DNA of 64,000 nt. Origin: Amycolatopsis sp. FDAARGOS 1241. GTDB lineage: Bacteria > Actinomycetota > Actinomycetes > Mycobacteriales > Pseudonocardiaceae. Where the stretch lies: assembly GCF_016889705.1 (NCBI RefSeq), contig NZ_CP069526.1:4464001-4528000 (forward strand). Reading direction: 5' to 3'. A program made the position numbers and the translations under genes. Below the pieces are notes generated by a model, which saw only the letters and a program-made list of their open reading frames with translations, did no database searches and was not told the DNA's origin. Each line of letters starts with the position of its first letter. The stretch's first letter is position 1. This document shows, one piece after another, positions 27,947-36,350 of the stretch.

Positions 27947-29143
27947 TCAGCCGATGGCGGTGACGAAGCCGTTGCGGCTGCCGATCACCAGGAACCCGTC
28001 GCCGGTCAGGGCCGGGTAGCTGTCGGCCTTGCCGCCGAGGTCGACGTCGAACAGCCGTGCGCCGCCGCGGTCGAACCCGTAGGCGTGCCCGTTCTGGCCG
28101 CCGAAGTACACGCGGTAGTCGCGGTCGAGGACCGTCGAGCTCCAGATCTGGGCGCCGATCGGGCCGTAGTGCGTCTTCTCCCGCCCGCTGCCGGCGTCGA
28201 GCACGTGCACCTGTCCACTGTGGTCGGCGACGTAGGCGAGCCCGGTCGCGGTGACCGCGGGCGAGGAGTACGTGATCACCCGCGGCGCGCGCCAGGCCGG
28301 TGTCCCGTCCGGGTGGTAGGCCCATTCGTCGTGGCCGTTGGTGCCCAGCAGCACGGTGCCGTCCGGTGCGAGGCCGGCCGAAACCTCGGTGAGGTCGTCG
28401 TGCGGGTCGGCGCGCCAGGCCACGGCGGCCGAACCACCGCGGTCGTCGATCGCGACGAGCGACGAGTCGGCGGTGGTGTAGACGCGGCCGCGGCCGTCGG
28501 TGACCACCGAGCCGTAGGACGCGGATCCGGTGTCGACGCTCCACACGAGCCGGTGGTCGCCGGCCGCGGCAGTGTCCACTGCGGACACCGTGCCGTCGCC
28601 GGTCCCCACGTACACGCGGCGACCGTCGGCCGACACCGGCGAGGTGACGCGGCCCGGCAACGTCTGCGTCCACAGTGGCTTCCCGGCGGCGGACAACGCG
28701 ACGAGCTCGTCGGCGTTCGGGAACAGGATCGTGCCGTCCGGGAGCACGAGCGGCGAGATCGACAGGTCACCCCCGATCGGCCTCTTCGCGTCATAGGTCC
28801 ACCGGTCGTGCCCGTCGGCCGGATCCAGCGCGTGCAGCACCCCACCGTTGGAGGCGACGTAGATCGTGCCGTCCTCGCCGACGACGGGCCCGGGAGTGAC
28901 CGGGCCTTCGAGCCGGCGCCGCCACCGGACGGTGCCGCGGGCCGGTCCGGCGGTGGCCGCCGCGCCCGAGTGCCGGGCGTCGTGCAGCGCCGACGGCCAG
29001 GGTGCCCAGGTGGCAGCACCCGCCGATGTGCGAGGGAACGCCACAGTGGGTGCCTGGGCGGGGACCGCCGATTCCGCGGTGCAGGAGGGAAGAACAACCA
29101 CGCTCACGAGGGCGAGGCCGAGTGCTGTGCGCCGGAATGCCAT
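27947..29143 (-). CDS. PQQ-repeat beta-propeller lipoprotein
   Basis: ATG 29143 gives about 398 residues. The N-terminus is a lipoprotein signal with lipobox VVLPSC, so the protein should be anchored outside the membrane. The rest consists of repeated GTIYVASNGGVLHALD-, GRRVYVGTGDGTVSAVD- and GLAYVADHSGQVHVLD-like blades, the PQQ-like/WD-type eight-bladed propeller. It lacks obvious enzyme residues, so a binding or scaffold role is likelier than a dehydrogenase. It is divergent in function from its neighbours; the sigma/anti-sigma pair starts 68 bp away, upstream on the same strand. Confidence 0.85.
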   Translation of the reverse strand: MAFRRTALGLALVSVVVLPSCTAESAVPAQAPTVAFPRTSAGAATWAPWPSALHDARHSGAAATAGPARGTVRWRRRLEGPVTPGPVVGEDGTIYVASNGGVLHALDPADGHDRWTYDAKRPIGGDLSISPLVLPDGTILFPNADELVALSAAGKPLWTQTLPGRVTSPVSADGRRVYVGTGDGTVSAVDTAAAGDHRLVWSVDTGSASYGSVVTDGRGRVYTTADSSLVAIDDRGGSAAVAWRADPHDDLTEVSAGLAPDGTVLLGTNGHDEWAYHPDGTPAWRAPRVITYSSPAVTATGLAYVADHSGQVHVLDAGSGREKTHYGPIGAQIWSSTVLDRDYRVYFGGQNGHAYGFDRGGARLFDVDLGGKADSYPALTGDGFLVIGSRNGFVTAIG

Positions 29144-29210
29144 GTCCGCGAACCTAGCGATCTTGCCGCCGGCCGGGCCGCGGATCGGGCTTACGAAACC
29201 CTGACCGTAC

Positions 29211-29438
29211 TCAGCGCGGACCGGCATCGCCGCGGATGGCCGCCAGCAGACCCTGCAGGTCTTCCCGGCAGGGCCCGCAGGCGCGCAGGTGCGCCGCGAT
29301 GCGGGGGTGCAGGCGAGCGGCGTCTTCGTCGCGCGCGAGCAGTTCGGCGTAGACGTGCAACAGCTCCATCGCTTCCTCGCAGCCGCTGTCCTGCGGATCG
29401 GTGTCGAGCAACCGCAGCACCGTGCTCAGATCACTCAC
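29211..29438 (-). CDS. Zinc-finger anti-sigma factor (zf-HC2 type)
   Basis: GTG 29438 overlaps the sigma factor stop as GTGA, so translation is coupled. The 75-residue protein has the HxxxCxxC signature in HPRIAAHLRACGPCREDLQ, preceded by an acidic helix with CEEAMELLHVYAELL. This is the ZAS-like anti-sigma fold without a membrane segment, so it is soluble and probably redox- or zinc-responsive. Its partner is certainly the sigma factor encoded directly upstream. Confidence 0.85.
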   Translation of the reverse strand: MSDLSTVLRLLDTDPQDSGCEEAMELLHVYAELLARDEDAARLHPRIAAHLRACGPCREDLQGLLAAIRGDAGPR

Positions 29439-30055
29439 GCCTGCCTCCCTCCGGTTTCGTCCAGGTGGCCCTCGGCGACGAGGCGGGCCCGGATCTTGCG
29501 CCGGGCGTCGTAGAGCGTCTTGTAGAGCGCGTTCCGGCTCGTGCCGAGCTCCTGCACGAGCGCGTCGAGCGGGACACCATTCAGCACCAGCGCGGTGAAG
29601 ACGCGTCGCTGGCGGTCGCTGAGCTCCTCGTGCACGGCTTTGCGGATGCCCGCCACCAGGTCCTGCCACTCCGCCTGCCGATCCGGGGTCAAGCCGAACC
29701 GGTCGGGCAACACCGACCAGTCCTCGATCTCCCACCCGTCCGGCGCAGTGCGGCGGAAGTGGTGCGCGAGCCCGTTCGACACCGCGAACACCACGAATTT
29801 GTAGGCCCAGCTCGTGAACCTGCTCTCCCCGCGGAACTCGCCCAGCTTGGCCAGGACGGTCACGAGCGCGTCGGTCGCCGCCTGCTGGACGAGATCGTCC
29901 GCCGCGGTGCCGGCGAGCTCCTGCCGGGCCGCCCGGCGGCCGACCTCGGCACCGGCGATCCGCAGGAACTTCGCGTGCAGCCGCGCGACCGCCTCGTCCC
30001 GGCCGGGAGCGCCGGCCGAGAGCACGCGCACCCACTCGGCCGACTCGTGATCCAC
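29435..30055 (-). CDS. ECF-like RNA polymerase sigma factor
   Basis: GTG 30055 gives 206 residues; the longer ORF is discarded because the additional N-terminus is low-complexity. Region 2 (about residues 50-102) includes ADDLVQQAATDALVTVL and RFTSWAYKFVVFAVSNGLAHHFRR. Region 4 (about 150-200) includes LSDRQRRVFTALVLNGVPLDALVQELGTSRNALYKTLYDARRKI. No region 3 is apparent, as in ECF sigmas. It is coupled to a soluble zf-HC2 anti-sigma factor and is divergent from an SDR-peroxiredoxin pair at 30179, which may be its targets. Confidence 0.9.
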   Translation of the reverse strand: MDHESAEWVRVLSAGAPGRDEAVARLHAKFLRIAGAEVGRRAARQELAGTAADDLVQQAATDALVTVLAKLGEFRGESRFTSWAYKFVVFAVSNGLAHHFRRTAPDGWEIEDWSVLPDRFGLTPDRQAEWQDLVAGIRKAVHEELSDRQRRVFTALVLNGVPLDALVQELGTSRNALYKTLYDARRKIRARLVAEGHLDETGGRQA

Positions 30056-30178
30056 GGCCGTCGATGCTACTCCGAAGAATTTCCCGGCCGGCGGGTAAGA
30101 CGCGCGCCTGCGGCGACACCAACAGTAGAGGACGCCGATCCTCTCGCGATCGGCTCGTCGAACCAACAGGAGGCAAGC

Positions 30179-30946
30179 GTGCCCTTCGACGGCAGGACCG
30201 CGCTCGTGACCGGCGCGGGCAGGGGGATCGGGCGGGAGATCGCCGTGGGCCTGGCCCGGGCCGGCGCGCGCGTCGCCGTGCTGGCTCGGTCGAGCGCTCA
30301 AGTGGGCGAGACCGTCGAGCTGATCCGCCGGGACGGCGGTGCGGCGCTCGCCGTCCCGGCCGACGTCACCGACGGCGCCGCGCGGGAGGACGCGCTCGGC
30401 GCGATCGCCGATGCCTTCGGGCCGGTCGAGGTCCTGGTCAGCAACGCCGCAGTGGTGGGGCCACTAGGGCCCAGCACGCGCGTCGACCTCGGCGAGTGGA
30501 CGCGGAACCTGACCACCAACATCATCGCGCCCGCGGCACTCGCGTTCGCCGTGCTACCGGCCATGGTGCAGCGCGGCTGGGGCAGGATCGTCACCGTCTC
30601 CAGCGGGATCGTCGCCAACCCGGCCGGGATGGTCGGCGGCAACGCTTACGTGACCGGCAAAGCAGCGCTCGAGGCGCACACGCTCAACCTCGCGGCCGAG
30701 ACCGCGGGCACCGGCGTCACGGTGAACGTCTACCGCCCGGGCTCGGTCGACACGGCGATGCAGGAGTGGGTCCGCACCCGCGACGAAGCCGACATCCCGG
30801 CCCTGCACCGCCGGTTCACCGACGCCTACCGCAGAGGCCGGCTCATCACCCCGGAAGCCTCGGCGGCCGCATTGCTGGCGCGGCTGGCCGGAGACGGCAC
30901 CGGCGAGATCTGGGACGTCGCCGACGACCTCCTGCCCGCCACCTGA
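30179..30946 (+). CDS. SDR-family oxidoreductase
   Basis: GTG 30179 follows AGGAGG, giving 255 residues. SDR signatures are TGAGRGIGREIAVGLA (cofactor), VSNAAVVGP (NAG-like), VTVSSGIV (catalytic Ser) and YVTGKAAL (YxxxK). It starts 124 bp from the divergent sigma factor and precedes a peroxiredoxin gene by 35 bp, so the two probably form an oxidative-stress-linked unit. The substrate is unknown. Confidence 0.9.
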   Translation: MPFDGRTALVTGAGRGIGREIAVGLARAGARVAVLARSSAQVGETVELIRRDGGAALAVPADVTDGAAREDALGAIADAFGPVEVLVSNAAVVGPLGPSTRVDLGEWTRNLTTNIIAPAALAFAVLPAMVQRGWGRIVTVSSGIVANPAGMVGGNAYVTGKAALEAHTLNLAAETAGTGVTVNVYRPGSVDTAMQEWVRTRDEADIPALHRRFTDAYRRGRLITPEASAAALLARLAGDGTGEIWDVADDLLPAT

Positions 30947-30981
30947 ACCACCTCGCACATCCCCTCCCGAAAGGAATCGTC

Positions 30982-31464
30982 ATGTCCTTGCTCCACCCCG
31001 GAGACACCTTCCCCGCCCTGTCGCTGACCACGGTCGACAGTGTTGTCCACGACGTACCCGCCGAGCTCGCCGGGCACTACGGGGTCGTGCTCTTCTACCG
31101 CGGCAGCTGGTGCCCGTACTGCAACGCGCAGCTGCGCGCGTTCCAGCGCGCCGCGGACACCTTGGCGGAGCTGGACATCAAGGTCGTCGCCCTGTCCGTC
31201 GACGACGAGGTGACCACGAAGGAGACCGTGAGCAAGCACAAACTCGCCTTCCCGGTCGGGCACAGCGCCGACGCCCACGCACTGCGGGAAGCGACGGGCG
31301 CCTTCGTCAACGAGGACCCGCTCTACGTCCAGTCCACGGGCTTCGTCCTCGACCCCCAGGGCAAGGTGCTCGTGAGCGTGTACTCCAGCGGCGCCATCGG
31401 CCGCCTCGTGCCCGAGGACGTGATCGGCATGGTCCGCTACGTCCGCGACCACGAAGCGGGCTGA
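30982..31464 (+). CDS. AhpC/TSA-family peroxiredoxin
   Basis: ATG 30982 (GAAAGGAA upstream) gives 160 residues with a thioredoxin fold. The peroxidatic Cys lies in FYRGSWCPYCNAQL, which forms a CxxC as in PrxQ/BCP-like or AhpE-like proteins. Later motifs are VVALSVDDEV and FVLDPQGKVLVSVYSSG. It reduces peroxides using thioredoxin-like donors. It is co-directional with the SDR, and the divergent sigma/anti-sigma pair suggests redox regulation. Confidence 0.92.
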   Translation: MSLLHPGDTFPALSLTTVDSVVHDVPAELAGHYGVVLFYRGSWCPYCNAQLRAFQRAADTLAELDIKVVALSVDDEVTTKETVSKHKLAFPVGHSADAHALREATGAFVNEDPLYVQSTGFVLDPQGKVLVSVYSSGAIGRLVPEDVIGMVRYVRDHEAG

Positions 31465-31547
31465 CGGCCGTTAGCCGACGGTAAGGGATCTTCGCGGTGA
31501 CGCGCGGCACACTGAACACAGTGGACATCGACGCAAGGAGCCACGTG

Positions 31548-31844
31548 ATGCAGAGCCCGCGGGAATCCGCGCCCGCACCGCACCCGGCCCGCAAGGCCTG
31601 GGCCATCCCGGCCACGGCGGCGGGGTTCGCCCTGTTCGTCGCGGCCGGGGCCAGGGTCATGGCCGTGTTCGCCGAATCCATGATGAGCGGCGTGGCGCTC
31701 ATCGGCTCGTGGCTGATCCTCACGCTCGGCCTGGCCTACGCCGGCATCCGCCTGCGCCCGGGTCTCACCGCGGCCCTGCTGTTCGGGTTCGGCGCGGGCG
31801 TGGTCGCCGTCGCTTTTTTCGGCGGCATGCACATGCTGACCTGA
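31548..31844 (+). CDS. Small membrane protein, hypothetical
   Basis: ATG 31548 follows AAGGAGC, giving 98 residues with three hydrophobic helices (about residues 15-36, 42-63 and 70-92: WAIPATAAGFALFVAAGARV, GVALIGSWLILTLGLAYAGI, LTAALLFGFGAGVVAVAFF). No family is recognised. It is monocistronic and convergent with the DUF1707 gene. The 128 bp between them contain a short inverted repeat GTCTA-TTG-TAGAC (31946-31958) of unknown role. Confidence 0.65.
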   Translation: MQSPRESAPAPHPARKAWAIPATAAGFALFVAAGARVMAVFAESMMSGVALIGSWLILTLGLAYAGIRLRPGLTAALLFGFGAGVVAVAFFGGMHMLT

Positions 31845-31972
31845 CCGGCCGGCCATTACGGCCTGCGCAACGGCCCTGAGGCAAGCTTCCGTACTCGCCC
31901 ACAACCAAGCCGCCGTCCCCTGTCCCGGGATGCCGGCCATTCTCTGTCTATTGTAGACGCTGGTTCGCCGGG

Positions 31973-32383
31973 TCAGTGGTGGCCGAAACCGTGGTGGGGT
32001 CCGTCGCCGGTGATGCCGTGAGCGGCGAGCAGCAGCACGACCGCGAAGGCAAGAACGACGGCTGCGATGAGGACCGCGCGCCGGCGGGCGGCGGCCGGGC
32101 CACCACCGGTCAGGCTCACGACGTCGGCGGCGAACTGCTGAGCCGCCAGGGCGAGGACGGGACGCCAGCCGGGAACCGGCGGCGCGGCCCGGGGCAGGTC
32201 GGCGAGCACGGCGTCGAGCTCGTGGCGGTACCGGGCGGAGTAGACGGTCGCGGTGCGGTCCTCGACTTCGGCGAGCGACAGGCGGCCCTCGCCGGCGGCG
32301 TTCTGCAGCGCGGCGGCCGCGGCCTCGCGTTCGGCGTCGGAACAACGGAGCGCACCGGGTTCCGTGGGTTCTTCTGCGGCCAT
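31973..32383 (-). CDS. DUF1707 (SHOCT-like) membrane protein
   Basis: ATG 32383 gives 136 residues. The N-terminal DUF1707 domain (about residues 12-65) contains CSDAEREAAAAALQNAAGEGRLSL and VYSARYRHELDAVLADLP. One transmembrane helix follows (about 101-121), and a His-rich tail ends GPHHGFGHH. DUF1707 proteins often occur in envelope-stress regulons of actinobacteria. A perfect CTAC-N6-GTAG operator lies 42-55 bp upstream of the start, so control by the BlaI homologue at 34977 is likely. Confidence 0.87.
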   Translation of the reverse strand: MAAEEPTEPGALRCSDAEREAAAAALQNAAGEGRLSLAEVEDRTATVYSARYRHELDAVLADLPRAAPPVPGWRPVLALAAQQFAADVVSLTGGGPAAARRRAVLIAAVVLAFAVVLLLAAHGITGDGPHHGFGHH

Positions 32384-32424
32384 GGTTCCCTCCTGCCTTC
32401 GTCACCTATCCCGACGCTTAAATT

Positions 32425-32438
32425 CTACACGAACGTAG
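32425..32438. promoter_or_regulatory. CTAC-N6-GTAG operator upstream of the DUF1707 gene
   Basis: CTACACGAACGTAG is a 14-bp site with perfect half sites, extended by TT and TA flanks. It overlaps the stop codon of the broken histidine kinase gene and lies 42 bp from the DUF1707 start. The same architecture occurs at 34954, 37993, 38012 and in degenerate form at 45181-45213, which indicates one regulator, probably BlaI. Confidence 0.6.
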
Positions 32439-33694
32439 TAGGAAGCAGGAGCGCGAAGACGGACGGGCGCGGGTGGGTGAGGCGCAGCCGCCCGCTTTCG
32501 GCTTCCGCGAGCCGGCCGCGAGGGCGAGGCCGATGCCCGTGCCGCGGGCGCCGGGCGAGCGGCGGTCGAACACGTCGGTGCCGACGGGGATGCCCTCGCC
32601 TTCGTCGGCGACGTCGACGGCCAGCACGTCGCCCGCGTCGCGCGCGGTGACGGTGACCGTGCCCGCGCCGTCACGCAGGGCGTTGTCCAGCAGCACGGTC
32701 ATGATCTGCCGCAGCACAGCACCGGACACCCGCGCGTCCGCGACGACGGGCTCGACCGTCACCACGAGAGCCGGAGTGTGCTCGGCCAGTTGCCGGTTTC
32801 CACCCCTGCCGACGACGGCCAGCTCGTCGGCGACCGCACCCGCGTCGCGCACCGGCGGGTGCCGCGGGCGAGGGCGAGCAGGTCGGTGACGGTCCGGTCC
32901 AGCCGCCCGGTCGTCGCGACGCCGGCCGCGCCCACTTCGCGCAGGTTCGCGTGCGGGTTCTCGAGCGCGGCCTCCAGCTGCAGGCGCAGCCCCGCCGGCG
33001 GCGTGCGCAACTGGTGCGACGCGTCGGCGGAGAACGCGCGCTCGCGGGCGAGCAGGTCGTCGAGCCGCTCGGCGGTGGAGTCGAGGGATTCGCCCACCGA
33101 GTCGATCTCGGGGATCCCGGCGCGCCCGGCGCGGATGCCGACGTCGCCGTCGCCGAGGTCACGAACGGTCGCGGAGAGCCGTTCGAGCGGCCGCGCCAGG
33201 CGTCGCGCCTGGCGGCGCGCCACCAGGTAGGCCGACAGCAGCGCGACGACGGCCAGGCCGTCCATGCCGAGCCAGGTGAGCCCGGTGTGCCCGTAGACCT
33301 CGCTGCGGGCGGAGGCCGCGCGGACGTGGGCGACGACCGTTCCGTCGTCGGTGATCGGCACGATCACCACGAGGTCGTCGCCGGTGTCCGCGGTGACGGC
33401 GCCGGCGGCGCCGGTCTCGGCCAGGGTGCGCGGTCCGCCGCCCGCGAGCCGCGCGCCGCCGGGCCCGTAGACCGCGGCCGAGGTGGGATCCTGCGTCATC
33501 GGCGTCCGGTCCGGGGTGCGGTGGCGCAGCACGTCGCCCGAAACGTCGAGTGCGTAGGAGTCGGCAGCCCGTTCGAGCTCCGCGCGTTCGGCGGTGACGT
33601 AGTAGCGGGCGACCGCGACGGCGAGCGGGACGCCGAACAGCCCGATCGCGACGAGTTCGGCGAACGCCGTGGTCAGCACAATGCGGCGGCGCAC
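32425..33694 (-). pseudogene. OmpR-type sensor histidine kinase, two frameshifts
   Basis: GTG 33694 starts VRRRIVLTTAFAELVAIG. Two membrane helices flank an extracellular loop, then come HAMP (ARRQARRLARPLERLSATV) and HisKA with FSADASHQLRTPPAGLRLQLEAAL. Near 32855 the frame changes (expected VRDAGAVADELAVVGRG), leaving the HATPase N box NALRDGAGT and GTGIGLALA in another frame. Near 32515 it changes again before LAEAESGRLRLTHPRPSVFALLLPTTFV and stop at 32425. The normal PLAG of the H box reads PPAG. The cognate regulator is also broken, so the pair is probably non-functional unless these are assembly errors. Confidence 0.78.
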
Positions 33695-33698
33695 CCGC

Positions 33699-34390
33699 TC
33701 ACCCCACCGGGGCCTCGATGCGGTAGCCGTGCCGGCGCAGGGTGGCGATCTCCGGCATCGGCCCCGCACCGCCCGCGCCGGCCGGCTTGTGCCGCAGCGT
33801 GGCGATGTGGACGTCGAGCGTCTTCGTCGAGCCGAACCAGTGCGCGTCCCGCACGTCGGCCATCAGCGTCTCCCGACTCACCGCCTTGCCCGGTTCCAGC
33901 GCCAATCGCAGCAGGAGCTCGAATTCCTCGGCGCGCAACGGGAACTCGATCCCGTCCACGGTGACGCGGCGGGCGGCCGCGTCGATGCACAGCCGGCCGA
34001 GCGCGATGTCGGCCGGCCCGCGGCCGGTCGAATGCCGGCGCAGGTGTGCGCGCAGGCGCGCGTGCAGTTCGCCGAGCGGCACCGGCTTGACGAGGTAGTC
34101 GTCAGCTCCCGCCTCGAGCCCGACGACCGCGTCCATCTCGTCGGCGCGCGCGGTGAGCATCACGATCACGCAGGCGGGCAGTGCGCCATGCAGCTCACGG
34201 CAGACCTCGGCGCCGTCCAGGCCGGGCAGGCCGAGCTCGAGCAACACCAGATCACACGCCTGCCGCGCGGCGTCGTGCAGGGCCGCGCGGCAGGCGTGTG
34301 CCACGCGACGTCGTGCCCCTGCTGGGACAGGCTCGTCCGCAGGACCTCACCGATGGTGCGGTCGTCTTCGACGAGCAGGACTCGGGCCAT
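33699..34390 (-). pseudogene. OmpR/PhoB-family response regulator, frameshifted
   Basis: ATG 34390 starts MARVLLVEDDRTIGEVLRTSLSQQG. The frame is lost near 34300 and resumes as CRAALHDAARQACDLVLLELGLPGLDG. The receiver domain has Glu where the phosphorylatable Asp is expected (LLELGLPG), a further oddity. A winged-helix domain (about residues 130-225) ends with STKTLDVHIATLRHKP and RRHGYRIEAPVG, which is intact. It precedes the broken kinase gene by 4 bp. Confidence 0.78.
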
Positions 34391-34953
34391 GGCGCCGAGA
34401 ATATCCGGCTCTCCCGGTTGCGGAACGGCCCGCGATCATTTTGCCTGCCGCTAACCCGAGCCGATCGTCCTCTTACCCGCGACGGCGGGAAAATCGACCC
34501 GGACCGCGTTTTCCCGGCTTCCCACCTGCGCCTTTCCGGGCGTGTACCGAGCGCTCCAGAGCGAGTTCCCGAGAGCGTTGACAGCGCCGCGGAGCCCGAG
34601 GTCACCAGCCAAGACGCAATTGTTTCCGGCGCGAAAGACCCGGCCGGCGCTGTCCCGACGGCGATTCCCGCGGAACTGCGCGGCAGTCTCGCAGCGGCGT
34701 GCGACTCGGAGGTCAGGCTGAGGGACTGCAGGCGGCTTTTACCCCAACGGCACCGAGGTCGCGCCCATCGCACGACGGCATGGCGTCGGTCGTCGTCGAC
34801 GGCACGGGCCACGGGTCCGTGGCGCAGTAGGTTCGAGCCCGGCCAAGCTGCTGCCGGCCATGCCGGACACCGCGAGCCGCTACCTGCGCCTGGACCAGCG
34901 CGACTTCTCCGCGTCCTCCCTGCGCACCCCTCCGGCGACCACACCGCGAACTA
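34391..34953. other. 560-bp stretch without a recognisable gene
   Basis: No ORF with normal codon use fits here. On the plus strand isolated peptide-like pieces occur (for example FYPNGTEVAPIA near 34737 and SVVVDGTGHGSVAQ near 34785), interrupted by stops and frame changes, so the segment may be a decayed gene. It separates the broken two-component system from blaI. Nothing else was seen. Confidence 0.4.
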
Positions 34954-34967
34954 CGACAACAGTGTAG
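34954..34967. promoter_or_regulatory. CGAC-N6-GTAG operator upstream of blaI
   Basis: CGACAACAGTGTAG is the CTAC-N6-GTAG motif with one mismatch (CGAC), and is 9 bp from the blaI start. This position would allow autoregulation, the standard behaviour of BlaI/MecI repressors. Confidence 0.5.
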
Positions 34968-34976
34968 ATTCGCAGC

Positions 34977-35339
34977 ATGCGCAGAGGACGGGGTGAGCTG
35001 GAGGCCGAGGTGCTGGCCGTGCTGTGGCAGCACGACGCGCCCGCGACCGCGGCGGACGTGCGCGAGCGGCTCGGCGACGACGCGCTCGCGTACACGACGG
35101 TGGTGACGATCCTGTCGCGGCTCCACGAGAAGGGCGTGCTCACGCGGGAGAAGCAGGGCCGGATGTTCGCCTACCGGCCCGTCGACGACCCGGCCGGGCT
35201 CGCGGCGCGGCGCATGCGCGCGGTGCTGGACAACGAGGACAACCGCGAGAGCGTGCTGGCCAGGTTCGTCTCGAACCTGCCGCCGGGCGACGAGCAGGCG
35301 CTGCTGCAACTGCTGCAGAGCGACCGCGGAAACCGGTGA
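34977..35339 (+). CDS. blaI: BlaI/MecI/CopY-family transcriptional repressor
   Basis: The 120-residue protein starts at ATG 34977. The N-terminal winged helix (about residues 5-75) includes LEAEVLAVLWQHDAPATAADVRERL and YTTVVTILSRLHEKGVLTREKQGR, the canonical BlaI/MecI recognition region. The C-terminal helices mediate dimerisation. The family binds dyads of TAC-containing half sites and is inactivated by cleavage by a membrane metalloprotease, which is encoded 3 bp downstream here. Similar operators in this window precede four transcription units, so it may be a regional envelope regulator and not only a beta-lactamase repressor. Confidence 0.93.
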   Translation: MRRGRGELEAEVLAVLWQHDAPATAADVRERLGDDALAYTTVVTILSRLHEKGVLTREKQGRMFAYRPVDDPAGLAARRMRAVLDNEDNRESVLARFVSNLPPGDEQALLQLLQSDRGNR

Positions 35340-35342
35340 TCG

Positions 35343-36350
35343 ATGGTCCTCGGTGTGGTCCTGCCCCTGCTCCTGCCGCTGGTCTCGTGGCCGGTGGCCC
35401 GGTGGCTCGCGCCGCGGCTGTCGCCGCAGAGCGCGACGCGGCTGCTGACAGTCCTGGCCGTCGTGTTCGCCGCCGGCAGCACGAGCGCGCTGGCGCTGGG
35501 CACAGCCGCCGGCCTGTCGCTCGTCCCCGAGGTGGCCGAGCTCGGTGAGTTCTCCCCTGCCGCGTTCAGCGCGCAGGCGAGCGTGGACGTGCCGCTCGCG
35601 ATCGGGTGCGGTGTGCTGCTGACCGGCGCGGCCTTCGCCCTCGTGCACGCGGTCCGGGCGCAGTGGCGGTGGTACCGCCGGGTCCACGCTGAGCTGGACC
35701 AGCACTCGCGCGAGAGCGGCGTCGTGGTGCTGCCCGGCGCGGAGCCGCTGGCGTTCGCCATCGCCGGGCGCGGCGGCCGCGTCGCCGTGTCCACCGGGAT
35801 GCTGGCGGCGCTTTCGGCCGGCGAACGCGTCGCGCTGCTGCACCACGAACGCGCCCACCTGCGGCTGCGCCACCCGGTCTACGCGGGTCTCGGTGTTCTC
35901 GCCGCCGCGCTCAACCCGTTCGTCCGTCCACTCCCGACAGCCGCGCAATTCGCGATGGAGCGCTGGGCCGACGAAACAGCCGCCTCCGCTGTGGGTGACC
36001 GGCGCGTGGTCGCGACGGCCGTGGCGAAGGCGGCGCTGGCGACCAAGCGCGAGCCGTCCTACGCGCTGGCCGCCGGGGGTGGTCCGGTACCGCGGCGGGT
36101 TCGCGCGCTGCTCGACGCCCCGTCACCACATCGCCTGCGCGGCCTGACCGCGGTCGCCGTAACAGTGGTGTTCGGCGTGTGCGGCGCAGCGGCAGGCGTC
36201 GGCGGTCAGGCGGCTTTCACGCTGCACGCCGACATCGAAGCCGCCCAGCTGGCGACGTGCGCGACCCACCCTGTGCTCGCGAAGCGGCCCCACGGCCAGG
36301 CCACGCTCACCGCAGTCCGCCATGATCGCGGGGAGTGCGCCCAGGGCTGA
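35343..36350 (+). CDS. M56-family membrane metalloprotease (BlaR1/MecR1-like, sensorless)
   Basis: ATG 35343 gives 335 residues. Four hydrophobic helices (about residues 3-22, 33-55, 84-105 and 275-297) surround a zinc-protease domain with the HExxH motif in LLHHERAHLRLRHP and the distal Glu in MERWADETAA. There is no penicillin-binding sensor domain, so it is a short M56 protein like those paired with BlaI in mycobacteria. It is expected to cleave BlaI in response to an unknown envelope signal. Its 3' end overlaps the convergent deacetylase gene by 228 bp. Confidence 0.9.
   Translation: MVLGVVLPLLLPLVSWPVARWLAPRLSPQSATRLLTVLAVVFAAGSTSALALGTAAGLSLVPEVAELGEFSPAAFSAQASVDVPLAIGCGVLLTGAAFALVHAVRAQWRWYRRVHAELDQHSRESGVVVLPGAEPLAFAIAGRGGRVAVSTGMLAALSAGERVALLHHERAHLRLRHPVYAGLGVLAAALNPFVRPLPTAAQFAMERWADETAASAVGDRRVVATAVAKAALATKREPSYALAAGGGPVPRRVRALLDAPSPHRLRGLTAVAVTVVFGVCGAAAGVGGQAAFTLHADIEAAQLATCATHPVLAKRPHGQATLTAVRHDRGECAQG

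Noticed and set aside
31946..31958. GTCTA-TTG-TAGAC inverted repeat as a further BlaI-type site
   Set aside because: Half-site spacing and sequence do not fit CTAC-N6-GTAG, and it lies between convergent gene ends, not upstream of a start.
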